From Heterobilharzia americana (taxonomy: Eukaryota; Platyhelminthes; Trematoda; Strigeidida; Schistosomatidae), in NCBI GenBank assembly GCA_944470555.2, contig OX104130.1, forward strand, positions 76,885,160 through 76,949,159: DNA of 64,000 nt, given 5' to 3'. Shown piece after piece: positions 1-10,045 of this stretch (the first letter of the stretch is position 1; every line of letters begins with the position of its first letter). Made by a program: the position numbers and the translations under genes. The notes under the pieces were generated by a model. It was not told where the DNA came from. It ran no database searches and saw nothing but the letters and a program-made list of their open reading frames with translations.

Positions 1-895
1 ATCTACCTTATAGTATTTTACCATATAATGCTAAGTATTACTATTACTACTCCTATAATCTCAGCAGAAGTTCATCATTTCATTTTTTTTTTAGCTTATT
101 ACATTCCTTGAAGTATCCAAATGCTCAAGTTTGAAAAGCTTTAAAAAAAATTTTTTTATGCAATATATCATTGGTGATATTGATTAATAACCAGTATTTA
201 TAAAATACATTTGCTTACAGATGACAGAGTTGTTCGCCTTTGCACAAATATTGCTTTTCACTGTATCTATAATCTTAAAACACCTAGAAAAGAAGAGTAG
301 CTTTTTTTGATAAATGGTAGTATGCTAAAATATGCTGCATCTGTACTTTCAACCACTAAAGATGCTAATAAGGAAAACATTCATTTTCTTTTTATGCGGT
401 AAAAGAAAATGCGAAAGTAATGCTGTGGACTGTAAGATGGATATCATGTTATTACTTCTGTGATATCAGATAACACCTCATGTTCCTTTTAGTACTTATT
501 TCCAACATTTCCTTTCAGATTAAAGTATAGATTAGATATCTCATGACTGAATAAGGTATGAACATCACTGTTATTAATGTATAAGAGTTTATAGAAAGCA
601 ATATATTTTTTATATATTCATGTACATCAGCATCTGGGGATACTTAGTTGTACCCCCGTATATGGTGACTCACTATGTCAGAAAGTCATATGTTTATTAT
701 ATAGGTGCATACAACACAGAAATACAGTCTTCATGTATTATTACTGCGGTGTGCTATGTCTAAATGCTTCAAAGACGTTCTGAACCACTAACAGGAAAGC
801 GCCTGATTATAAATGTGAATACCAAATGTACTAAAGAGACAAGATCAATTTTTTAATGCTCTCCTAGTATGGAGCAGCAATAAACAAAGTCATTG

Positions 896-898
<3 letters not shown>
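1..898. other. AT-rich non-coding stretch
   Basis: No recognisable gene or repeat family on either strand. Short open frames here have no motif or homology I recognise. Confidence 0.5.

Positions 899-932
<34 letters not shown>
899..932. repeat. (AT)n microsatellite
   Basis: An uninterrupted run of AT dinucleotides. The 92-residue minus-strand frame at 853-1131 contains an (IY)n stretch that is only this repeat in translation, so it is not a gene. Confidence 0.95.
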
Positions 933-934
<2 letters not shown>

Positions 935-2507
935 AAATGTACCTTCCCTAATCCATTTCCGTCCTTGAGAAATCGAACAATTAAACAAAGTGAAATCTGA
1001 TGCTCATTATTCAAGCCTTCATAAATGCAAACTCCATTTGACCGGTTACAATAGAGATGTAATGTAATTAAACTATTGTGCCTTTTTCTACTAATTTTTG
1101 CATCTTGTCTACAGTGTTCGATGGAGAACACGAAATCTTGATTTTTAAACGTAGACGTTAAAGAATATCAGAAAATAAAAATAGTCAAATTTTACATCAA
1201 CAATGAAATTAGGAAATGTGATATAGTAGGATATACGCTATTGTCATTTGAAATAACTGTAGATTTCACTTAATTATAACATTTCTAAAATCAAATTCTA
1301 AATAAACCCAATAGAAGTGTAACGCTTTAAAGTTAACATGAAATATGAGTACTAGTCTTTTATGTAAGTGTATATAATGATAATCGCTATCGGCACAAAC
1401 TAAAATTTTTTATCTTTCAGACAAACAAAATGGTTTGTCTAAAAATGCATGTTTCTTTAAAATTTCTAAATGAACATGACAAGCACATTCTGTTGTTCAA
1501 TAAAGTTATACAAATACGCTTGAGCATATCCAGCGAATAACACTAGCCAAGTATGATCATAGCATTACTGATTTTATGCCAAGGTTAGTGGGATTGTGTT
1601 AGTAAACTAGACGTGACTTTATGTTTCAACAGAAGAAAGAATCAGTTGATCGCATTTGTTGACTACCTAATCATTGTGAAATCAGGGTAGAAAAATGATA
1701 TTTTTAGTGAAATATAATCGAAAAACAGTTGTCATGCTTGTAAACTACTGAGTTGAAGACTGGTATATAGGCTGAATGACTTGATAATCCAATCACCCAT
1801 TTTAATAAAATGTCTAGTTGACTAGGTATATTATCAAATAAGATGAAATGGTGAATATTAAAAAATTTTCTTTGGCTTTTTATAGAGAGTAGTTTTGGAT
1901 TTAGTCGGGGATTTTATGGTATATTGCTAATTTGTGTTATTTTAAAAGAAAGTCGGTTTCTTTGTAGCAGAGTCTATTAAAGATAACGGATTTTGGTAGA
2001 CTACTTTTTAAACATTAGATAGATGATTAAACCTGAGAAGAAAATATTTTTTTCGGCAGAATTCTTACCAGTAAATTATGTTTCAATAACCAGTGTATAA
2101 GTTTAGATCATTTCTACTAATCTTTTCAACAAATAAATTTGGTTGTTGTTCAGTTTGGCTGAAAACATCGAATTCAGTTATCACTAAACTTCTACTATAC
2201 ATCATTGTGAGATTTTATTGGCATATAATAAGAGAGTTTTTATAAAAACAAAATGAGATTCTTCGTAACGTTCTGCTATGCAAGCCAAAACTTCTTCAGT
2301 AGAATGTTCGGAGTCTTATTAAAATCAGACTATATTTTCAAATCGTACATCAAGAATGTAATGTATGCTTCATTCCTAAAAGGTTACAGAATTTCATCTT
2401 GCTTGCTATTGGAAATACAGACGTGCTCTTATAATATACTGCTGTCATCAGATGTGAAAATATAAAAGATCTAGGCAGTATGTCCTTGCTGTACATATAT
2501 ATTTTTT
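933..2507. other. AT-rich non-coding stretch
   Basis: No recognisable family. A pyrimidine-rich tract ending in AG at 1411-1420 is followed by an ATG and a 36-codon frame to 1540. It resembles a splice acceptor by composition only, and I do not call an exon. Confidence 0.4.
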
Positions 2508-2863
2508 GAGTTGGTATTCATCGTAGTCTGACATCATTTGGAGGAACGTTGAAGACCTGGCAGCATCAGACAGCTGTCTCACCCCACCAGTATGGAACTC
2601 CTCAGCAGTGAGCACCCACAACCTCGCCGCACCAGGGATCAAACCAGCGGCCTTCAGGCCTTCGTAGCCAGCACGTTACCATTGAGCCAAAGGTCCATAA
2701 TTCCAATCTATGCCAGTTCATGACATACCGCAACCGCCACCCAATGTCATGGTTGAGTAACTGTCCTCACGACCACCAGGCTAGCCCCACTGGTCAGACT
2801 TCTCATCGGAACTTCGGGAATCACTCCTCGAAGTTAGTTACCAATAAGCACCAGTTCAACCGA
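2508..2863 (-). mobile_element. SINE-B, tRNA-like SINE with a hammerhead segment (near full length)
   Basis: Reading the minus strand there is a 5' region shared with the copy at 8688-9025, then a tRNA-like part (box-A-like GGCTCAATGGTAACG, box-B-like GGTTTGATCCC), then a hammerhead segment, then a 3' part ending in GTCAGACTACGATGAATACC. The family recurs in the window at about 8.1, 8.7, 24.4, 31.8, 41.7 and 58.4 kb. tRNA-like A and B boxes imply RNA polymerase III transcription in this class of element. No protein is encoded; the antisense open frame at 2448-2642 is a shadow. Confidence 0.75.
2566..2612 (-). ncRNA. Hammerhead ribozyme relic in SINE-B
   Basis: On the minus strand the core CTGAGGA lies at 2599-2605, but the second core segment reads GAGAC (2576-2580) where the hammerhead consensus is GAAAC. 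The A14 position is therefore changed to G and cleavage is expected to be poor or absent. The short stem III (ACAG/CTGT) is kept. Confidence 0.6.
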
Positions 2864-2865
2864 AT

Positions 2866-3045
2866 TTCAAGGGGCTTGTAAGGGTTTGGAAATATTTCCA
2901 GTTGGTACCCACCGTAGACTGCTGAGGAGTCCCATACCAGGATGAAACAGCTGTCCTGTGCCCCAAGTTTCCATTGTTACTCCAACTAATGTCCATCTAC
3001 AATGAATATGAACTCGAAATATTTCTAAAGGCTTACATTTCCTTC
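2866..3045 (+). mobile_element. SINE-B, 5'-truncated, with inverted 3' arm
   Basis: Bases 2866-2920 are the SINE-B 3' tail in minus orientation (TTGGTACCCACCGTAGACT, with the G-rich tail before it). They are fused to a plus-strand element that begins at its hammerhead and runs to its own 3' end at about 3040. This inverted-arm layout recurs in other SINE and PLE copies in the window. Confidence 0.6.
2917..2962 (+). ncRNA. Hammerhead ribozyme candidate, core intact, weak stem I
   Basis: Core CTGAGGA at 2922-2928 and GAAA at 2944-2947 are intact, and the cleavage triplet GTC is at 2953-2955. Stem II pairs GTCC with GGAT, including one G-U. Stem III is the short ACAG/CTGT. Stem I is poor, because the upstream sequence here comes from the inverted arm and does not pair well with the bases after GTC. 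Confidence 0.6.
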
Positions 3046-3785
3046 GAAATACATATATATATCTGCGGGAGTGAGCATCTGAAAAGCAATCTTTTGATTT
3101 CACCGTAGATGGTTGCTCAGTTCGTCAGTGGGTAGAAAAAGGGTGAAAGATAACAGAATATATATATATATATATATATATTGAAACGTCAAAATGTGAA
3201 CAAAATCCAACGGTTTGCATATACTGACAATGGGCTAAACTAACTCAAGTCCCTTCTAGAAAAGCATATTCTGTAGATTTTGCCTCCAGATAATTGAATG
3301 CTAACAGGGAAGCTCCATGGATTAAAGGTTCGTTATAACGATATGGGTAGTCTTATCGCACATTATAATACTTTGAAAGAGTCATAAAGCACAGATAATA
3401 AGAATTTCTATTAGTTATCTGATAACTGACTTCTGAAAGTTTTTTATTGTGCTAGTAAAACTGAAGCACGTACAAGTCGACTATGGTGAGTTGTCCAGTA
3501 AGTATTCGTGATGTCTTTTATTTGGTGCAATTAAGAATCAGACCAGAGATTCAATTATCATTAACTAATTAAAATAAACAAAATACCTGCCTACAACATT
3601 CATTTTAAAGTGATACAAATTTTGGAGAGATATAAATTTTCTGTGATGATTTTTGTTTCTTCCTTTCGTAAAAGAATTGCTTAAAATATAACAAAAAGGA
3701 GAATGAAACAATCAGATCAGATTTCAAGATGAGTTTTTAACCATTAACGTAGGCTGGAATCTTTTACAGAAGAGCAACTTTTTTA
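3046..3785. other. Non-coding stretch with an (AT)n tract
   Basis: Contains an (AT)n microsatellite at 3159-3181. The rest is AT-rich sequence with no recognisable gene. Confidence 0.6.
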
Positions 3786-4050
3786 AAGGAAGTGGAGATG
3801 GATTTGGCATGCATTAGGAAGACCATTCTCGGACATCATGTGTCAAGAACTCGAGTGGAACCTAGATGGGGAACGGCGATTTGGGCGTTCATGGGTGATA
3901 TTGAGGAGATCTTGTGAGGAAGAAATAAAAGCTTGTAGGCAGTCTTGAAGCTAGGTTCAAAGAATTGCAGAGAATAAAGTGGAATGCAGACATGCTACTG
4001 AAGCCCTATATTCCACTAGCAACCCAAAGGACTAATAATATAATAATAAT
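3786..4050 (+). mobile_element. RTE-clade retrotransposon, 3' end fragment
   Basis: Encodes, with frame breaks, the C-terminal end of an RTE polyprotein (W-R-W-x-x-H-A-L-R followed by the RRSCEEE region). It ends in a TAATAATA-rich tail at 4033-4050. The same C-terminal region recurs at 11.7, 16.4, 19.9, 45.4, 53.8, 58.9 and 63.1 kb. The element is severely 5'-truncated, as is common after target-primed reverse transcription, and cannot encode an active protein. Confidence 0.8.
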
Positions 4051-4276
4051 TTCTTGAAGATAGCTGATATACCTTAGTGACTAGTCCAGAGAAGCAGCGA
4101 ATCTAGGCTTATGATTATATGACAGATGACACCCTAACAGTCAATAACAAAATACGATACACTACACTGTTGAGATACCTAGCTGAGGTATTACAGTGCA
4201 AGTTTAAACAACTAACTTCAATCAGTGATGAGTAACTAGTACCTTACAACGGTATTAGTTAACATCCGGTAGCCGA

Positions 4277-4330
<54 letters not shown>

Positions 4331-4893
4331 AATTGCTGTGTTCTTCTTTGCATAAAGTTCTCAGTTAAAATGAAATGCACTCTGATGCTTGAACAACTAA
4401 AGCTGTGTTGATTGTTAGGCGGCTTAGGAGTAAATATATTTTTCATGGTGTTTATTAATGCAATTTTTAAGGTGAAATAATCCCTTCTCCTTTGAACATC
4501 ATATCAAATCATAAGTAGATATCTGGTAACAAATATGATTCAAGATAATGCCCATCAATGTTCATTACGATATGTATTTGATCAGTTGCCAAGATTATCC
4601 ACAATTCAGTACTCACTTAGTCACCATATCAATTCTCAGGATAGACTCTTAATTTACACATGAGGGTATATGTATGGACAGTTTGCAAGGATTCAGAAAT
4701 CTACACTTTCGAAAGCTGACCAAAGAAGTGATAATAACTGTGAAGGTCTATTTCATGCATGTGGAATAGCTACAACTCTTGAATAAATCCTGTCTCAGTA
4801 ACATAATATGGAAAGTTATTAGGACCGTGTGATATATAACTTAACGGCAAACTTTGTACAGGCATTATAGTTCCCAGACTAAAAAAACATAGT
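4051..4893. other. Non-coding stretch with an (AT)n tract
   Basis: Contains an (AT)n microsatellite at 4279-4330. The 63-residue minus-strand frame at 4255-4446 translates it. Nothing else recognised. Confidence 0.6.
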
Positions 4894-5980
4894 TCTCTAG
4901 TTACTAGCCTGTTCTTAGCACGGATAAAGAGGGAAGGTTGGACATGCGGCCAGCAACCCTCCACCGGAAAACCAATACAACCGCTACGAAAAATTCAAAT
5001 CACAAAAAAAACATAAAAAATAAAAATAAACTTATTCCGCACAGAAACCATGAAGACGAAATGACGCCGGTTGGTGAAAACCTTCGGAAAGCCAATTAGC
5101 CGATGAGTCTTCTCTTCTCTCGATGAAAGCGAAAGTATGGATGAGGATATGGGATGCCCGAACAGTGTTTGAAGCTGGCTGGCTGGCAAGGCTGTCCAGA
5201 TTACAAAAGGGATGAGAAGGTATGGCGTAGAAATGCTAGGCTGGGAATCTGCAAAGAATCTGCAGATACAGTGGAAGTGAACTCTCCAAACTGTCAACTG
5301 AAAAGTCATTAATGTACTCCAATATTGTCACCCAGACAACAGCCATGAGCACACTGAGTTTTGGAGTGGCTATCATGATGTCCCCCTCCCAAGAGCATCA
5401 AAGGCTCTCTTTCATTCAGCGGTAGCCGGTCTCCGCCTACAGGATCATGACAGCAGGATTCAACTCAGATGGAAAGAAAGTCAGAATCGTACAGTGTTAC
5501 GCTATGCACCTACAAATGATGAAGATGAAGAGAAGAAGGAGGCATTCTACAGACAACTGCAATCAGTAATCAAAGAGACCCCACTTGAGATGGCGACATC
5601 AAAATTTATTCTAATGGGTGGGGTGAGATGAATGTCAAACTGTGAGCAGACAACAAAAGAATAGAATCAATGATGGGTGGACAGACACTGGGTGAAATGG
5701 TGAATGAGAGTGAAGAATTGTTTTGCACACTTCTGAGCATTCAACGATGATTGGAGGTGGTATGTACAAACAGAAGGATATTCATAAGGCAGAGACATGG
5801 AGTTGATTTTACCAGACACCACATGGACACACTAAAAATTAGATCGACTTCGATGGGATGAAGAAGTGGAGGAGACGTAGGTTCACACTACTCACTATCT
5901 AGTGCAAGAAGGCTACCTACAAACTCAAGTTGAAAGATTTAAATTCAAAGTAGCTAGTGATGATAGACCACAGTTCAATT
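4894..5980 (+). mobile_element. RTE-clade retrotransposon, 5' part only (endonuclease region)
   Basis: Matches the 5' end of the copy at 19796-23143 (which lies on the other strand), starting at the shared TAGTTACTAGCC-type 5' end. It covers the apurinic-type endonuclease region. On the plus strand I read the pieces SGSELSKLSTEKS, RIMTAGFNSDGKK and VQCYAMHLQ in different frames, with a later region matching DMNAKLG of better copies. It stops near 5975, before the reverse transcriptase. Losing the 3' end is unusual for a LINE and points to later deletion or rearrangement. The antisense frame at 4995-5309 is a shadow. Confidence 0.75.
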
Positions 5981-7044
5981 TGGACACCTTGATATCATAC
6001 ATTATATTTGCATTACAAATTTATATGATTCCCTACTAAAAATTAATAACACTCACTTTTTTAATTCTGCGTAATCAAGAAGCTAGTTAGTGGAGATTAT
6101 TTTTAAAGCGTAGCGTTCATAACAGCAAGTGTAAAGTAGGTGCATAAAATTACATTTGAATACTTTGATATAGTAAACTGGTTTATAGTCAACTTAAAGA
6201 TATCTTAAACATATTGAGTATTTATAGTTTGACTGTGAGTTTGATGTGGTTGTTATCTCTTTGTAGCCAAATGTTCGTTTAAAAAACTATGTATTGTTTT
6301 GTCGATTCATTAGGAAATACAAATATTCAAACATTGTATAATTGAGTACATTTCTCTTCATTTATTGTGAAATAAACAAATTAGTTATAGTGATTGCTTG
6401 ACACATAGATGGGTGTTTTAAGCACAATGAATATATTCAAATCAATTCAGCTTAAATCATACGAAATGAATTTGATTTGGAAATATATAATGGTATCGTT
6501 AATGAATGCAGTTAACTTGAAATCTTTTCCATTTTCATATACTGTGCCCATTGTAGCACGTCATTTCAATTGTTAACAAACTATACAAATAGTATTAGTA
6601 CACCTAAGCATGAAAAAAAACTAATAATAGCAGTAAGTGCTTGAATAAACTTAACTTTAAATAGTTTATATGCGGAACCATATCTCTTGAGGTTTATCAA
6701 TTCGTGCACGAACGACTGAACTTTGTAGCATACTCAATATTCCTGCCTGAAGATATCTGAACATCAGACTACAGTATACGTTTGAGTCACAAGAAAACAA
6801 AACAACAACTGAAGACAAAGATTTCATTCAGTTATCTAAAAAAGGCATAAAGTGAAACTCATTATTTTGCATAATACAAAACGCACTTCAACAAGAAACT
6901 TTATCATGACTGTTTGTTGATATACTTGTAACTCTGTGTTGTTCTACTGGATCAAATTGATTGACTTCTATTGGTAATTGGGTTCCTGTACAGATGGCTT
7001 TATAGTGCTTGAATATTTATTGTGATGATTTACTTGATTATGGC
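5981..7044. other. AT-rich non-coding stretch
   Basis: No recognised gene or repeat. Confidence 0.5.
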
Positions 7045-7125
7045 TAGGAGAGGAATCTAGGACTCACTGATGCGTCCTAAACAGGACAAAAACCATGTTC
7101 TGGATCCCTATGCTAGCTAAAACCA
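7045..7125 (+). ncRNA. Degenerate hammerhead segment, Smalpha-related
   Basis: CTGATGCG (7067-7074), a stem II of GTCC/GGAC around TAAACA, then an A-run where GAAAC is expected, then TTCTGGATCCC and GCTAGC. The order and sequence parallel the hammerhead and downstream part of SINE-A at 9.9 kb. A9 of the first core segment reads C and G12 reads A, so the motif is dead. No tRNA-like head is visible upstream. Confidence 0.5.
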
Positions 7126-8089
7126 AGTAAATTACTACAAACCTTATCATTATATGGATGATTGTGTCACGTCCTATATCTACTATTTTATGTGTGGGGA
7201 CAAATATATCGTGAGTAGTAAACGAACTATGAAGTTAACAGTTATAATACATGTACATGAATGAATTTGTTGGTCACTGAAGTGTCAGCGATTTCATATT
7301 TTCTAATCCTCGTTTCTGACCACAATCTACCCAACACTTTGCAATGTTTCCACCAAACTGGCAGACTCACCACCGTAGTATGTTTTGATAGATTTTATCA
7401 GTTTAGAGGGCAATCAGCAAGAAGCATTGGATTGAAGAGTCACGAGTGTTGGCAGTCGCAAACAAGAGTTATTTGCAGCTCTGGAGGAACTGCGATACAC
7501 AGTTAGTCAGCTTTAAATCTCATAAGCAAATATAAGTTTCTTCGGGGTTGCAGACGTACTTTGCTGACAAGGTAGACAAGCTTTCAACCAACCAACACGT
7601 ATATAAATGGCTACAGAAACAAGAATATTCAAGAAGTTGAGCAATAAGAGGAACACACAAACATCATCTATAAGAAAACAGATTACAGGAAGAAGTTATT
7701 GAAATCACCCTGAAACAGCCTTTAGGTCATCATATAGCTGCAGTCAGGACTGAAAGCGTAAATTTTAGCCATCTAAGAGATCAAAATCATTGTTTATTCG
7801 AAAAAAGTGTATCAAACCTCCCTATCATTCCCATTTTTTCAAATCTTACATTATTCTAATTTATTAACCCCAATCTCACTCTTTTTTTAACATTCATACG
7901 AAAAAACCTTAACAAGTAATTAGGTGATCAGATTATTCAAACAACCTTACATGAAGACATCACATTTCCAAGATAAAATTCGTCTTTCAAGCTACTATGC
8001 TTGGTAGATATTTCTTACAGTGCAAAGGTATTATTTACTGAATGGAGTCTCAGACAGGATTTATTGTTCATATTCACGTCAATAAATAC
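7126..8089. other. Non-coding stretch
   Basis: No recognised family. The 81-residue plus-strand frame at 7261-7506 has no motif I know and no supporting neighbour. Confidence 0.45.
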
Positions 8090-8175
8090 TTCAAGTTGGA
8101 ATTCATCATAGATTGATATCAGTTGGAGGAACATTGAAAACCTAGGAGTACTGAGCAACTGTTTCTACCTAGTAT
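8090..8175 (-). mobile_element. SINE-B 3' fragment
   Basis: On the minus strand this matches the SINE-B hammerhead 3' segment (GAAACAGTTGC) and the 3' end (CTCCAACTGATATCAATCTATG and onward). The 5' half is absent. Confidence 0.6.
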
Positions 8176-8269
8176 TTGACTTTTAAATATCTTAACTATG
8201 TCAGTGATAAAGTAGTTTTGATGGATTTTAAATTGTCTATCCTAAAAACTGTTAATCTAGATAATGTAA

Positions 8270-8610
8270 CTAGAAGACAAAGTTTATCTAGACAATGTTT
8301 GATGTATTTGCGCAATACAGTCCAAAGAATCTGAACAAACATTTACTTGCCAACTTAATCTATACTAAATTGAAGGATTGAAGTACAAATAGAATAAAGA
8401 TAATTGGGGACTAAAATTAAAAAAGATTAGAAAAAACAAGAAGTAACATGATTGATCCTCGGTTTTCATAAGACAACAAGATTGACCAACGTAGAGGTAG
8501 TGTGTAAGAACACAGTGTTTTTGTTCACATAAAGGTGGTTTCAATTTATCTATGGCTATTGCTTCCATAGAACTCAGTAAAAACAGTAAGGATTGTTTCT
8601 GTGTCAAACT
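8270..8610 (-). mobile_element. Penelope-like element, 3' remnant (PLE family 1)
   Basis: The minus-strand frame at 8365-8607 begins with a segment (MEAIAIDKLKPPLCEQKH) that matches the C-terminal end encoded by the PLE at 13.7 kb (VEALAIRKLKPPLCIHK). Bases 8270-8330 match the 13.42-13.50 kb terminal repeat (ATGTATTTGCGCAA is common to both). This is the C-terminus and 3' untranslated end of a PLE whose reverse transcriptase and most of whose GIY-YIG domain are lost. The tail of the frame beyond the shared segment is probably untranslated sequence. Confidence 0.65.
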
Positions 8611-8637
8611 TTAAAAGTTGATTCAACAATAATGAGC

Positions 8638-9068
8638 ATTAGTTCAATTGAATTTGGGGTTTTTTGAGGATTAAGGGATCATTTGTGACTAGCTTCGAGA
8701 GGGAATTCCCGAAATTCCAATGAAAAGTCATGACCAGTGGGGCTAGCCTGGTGGTCATGAGGACAGTTACTCAACCATGACATTGGGTGGCGGTCGCGGT
8801 ATGTCATGAACTGGCATAAATTGGAATTATGGACCTTCGGCTCGATGGTAATGTGTCGGCCACGAGACCTGAAGGCCGCTGGTTCGATCCCTGGTGCGGT
8901 GGGGTCGTGAGTGCTCACTGCTGAGGAGTCTCATACTAGTGGGACGAAACAGCTGTCCAGTACTGTCAGGTTCCCATTGTTCCTCCAACTAATGTCAGCC
9001 CACAGGTAATACCGACTTGAAAAAATCTCCAAATCCCAACAAACTCCCAAATTAAATGAACTTACATC
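8638..9068 (+). mobile_element. SINE-B, most complete copy
   Basis: The body runs from about 8688 to 9025, with the terminal tail to 9068. Order: a 5' region containing GGCTAGCCTGGTGGTCATGA; a box-A-like segment (8839-8852); a box-B GGTTCGATCC at 8881-8890; a hammerhead at 8917-8961; and a 3' part ending in a TCCAAATCCCAACAAACTCC-type tail. A diverged inverted copy of that tail lies at 8638-8672 on the 5' side. The antisense frame at 8679-8918 is a shadow. The tRNA-like boxes suggest an RNA polymerase III promoter. Confidence 0.8.
8915..8962 (+). ncRNA. Hammerhead ribozyme with intact core (type I, minimal stem III)
   Basis: Core segments CTGAGGA (8921-8927) and GAAA (8946-8949) match the hammerhead consensus, and the cleavage triplet GTC is at 8955-8957. 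Stem I: CACTG pairs with CAGT across 4 bp. Stem II: GTCTC pairs with GGGAC across 5 bp with one G-U. Stem III: ACAG pairs with CTGT with essentially no loop, as in the schistosome Smalpha hammerhead. Predicted cleavage is 3' of position 8957. It is the only copy in the window where I find all core positions and all three stems acceptable. Activity is not shown. Confidence 0.75.
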
Positions 9069-9689
9069 AAAAATAGTACATAGTTTTGTTTATAATATTT
9101 ATGTCACTAAAACAGTCAGCAAGTTGGCAAATATCATTCAATGGAGACTTTCACTATTAGTTTAGAACTGGGTTCAACATTCTCACTGACCATTTCCCCA
9201 GAGCATATGTGAAGAATAAGAATTTTCGAGATATATTGCGTAAATACACGTCATTATTCAGATGAACTACACTATAGAACTTCATAAAGGCGACTAATTT
9301 TTTAAAAATGCAACTCGTAATCACAGAATATTCTGCATTTCATGTATTTTTAAATACTTTTTTGCTGAACGTTTAGAAATTTTTCACAACCTGAAATATT
9401 TTTCGTTTGTTCAAAGTTGTTGACATGAAAAATGATCAGCTTCACTATCAGCCAAATAATTTGTAATCATATATGAAATCAAAATAGTAGGAGTACAACA
9501 CGGATTAAATTTTATCCTTTCTAACGAGCTGAAAATAATGTAACTCAGTAATTCTTTTGTTCAGTATTGACGTGTGACTATATTAGAAAGGAGACAAAAA
9601 TAACCCTAGAAGCTCAACTCACCATATACTATCTTATATCCTTTTTATAACTTGTTACATTCTTTGAGTGATTACTTGATGTAGTTTTG
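9069..9689. other. AT-rich non-coding stretch
   Basis: No recognised gene or repeat. Confidence 0.5.
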
Positions 9690-9711
9690 ATGGATAGTGG
9701 ATAGCAATGGA

Positions 9712-9764
9712 ATCCAGGATGAGCTTTTCATTCTATTTAAGACTTCTCAGCTGGATAAACCTGC
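9712..9764 (-). ncRNA. Hammerhead relic in SINE-A arm
   Basis: On the minus strand the core reads CTGAGAA (9744-9750), so G8 is changed to A. GAAAA follows at 9725-9729. G8 is a catalytic nucleotide in hammerheads, so this copy should be inactive. Confidence 0.65.
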
Positions 9765-9884
9765 CTTCCAGTGAGTGATGTTGTTCTCACGGGGATTAAT
9801 ACTTGGGACCGATAGCTCTGGCGTTTGAAGCTATCAGTCAGGAGTTTTGATCCCGATGGGAACAACATCACTCACTAGGAGGCA

Positions 9885-9935
9885 GGTACATCCAGCTGAC
9901 AAGTCCCAAATAGGACGAAATGCGCATCCGGGATT
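9885..9935 (+). ncRNA. Hammerhead relic in SINE-A
   Basis: The sequence TACATCCAGCTGACAAGTCC is followed by AAATAGGACGAAATGC. Stems I and II and GAAA (9917-9920) are kept, but the core reads CTGACAA (9896-9902) where CTGANGA is required, so G8 is A. The cleavage triplet is ATC at 9926-9928. Confidence 0.75.
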
Positions 9936-10045
9936 TCACTGCTAGCCACTATCCACCGTTACTACAACTAAAACACGGGCGATATGGAGGCATCCGCATA
10001 GGAGCCCAAATGCCTATGTAGACCGATCAATTCAGTCAAATCAAC

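Larger units (their letters stand above)
9690..10045 (+). mobile_element. SINE-A (Smalpha-like) with inverted 3' arm
   Basis: The plus-strand element (about 9787-10045) has a tRNA-like head truncated near box A, then GGGAACAACATCACTCACT, a hammerhead, CACTGCTAGCCACTATCCAC and a tail ending near GACCGATCAATTCAGTC. On its 5' side, 9690-9786 is a second copy of the hammerhead and downstream part in the opposite orientation. The sequence closely resembles the Schistosoma mansoni Smalpha repeat known for its hammerhead ribozyme. That naming is recognition, not a search. Confidence 0.8.

Noticed and set aside
853..1131. 92-residue minus-strand frame
   Set aside because: Crosses an (AT)n tract read as an (IY)n stretch; no motif.
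4255..4446. 63-residue minus-strand frame
   Set aside because: Mostly translation of an (AT)n microsatellite.
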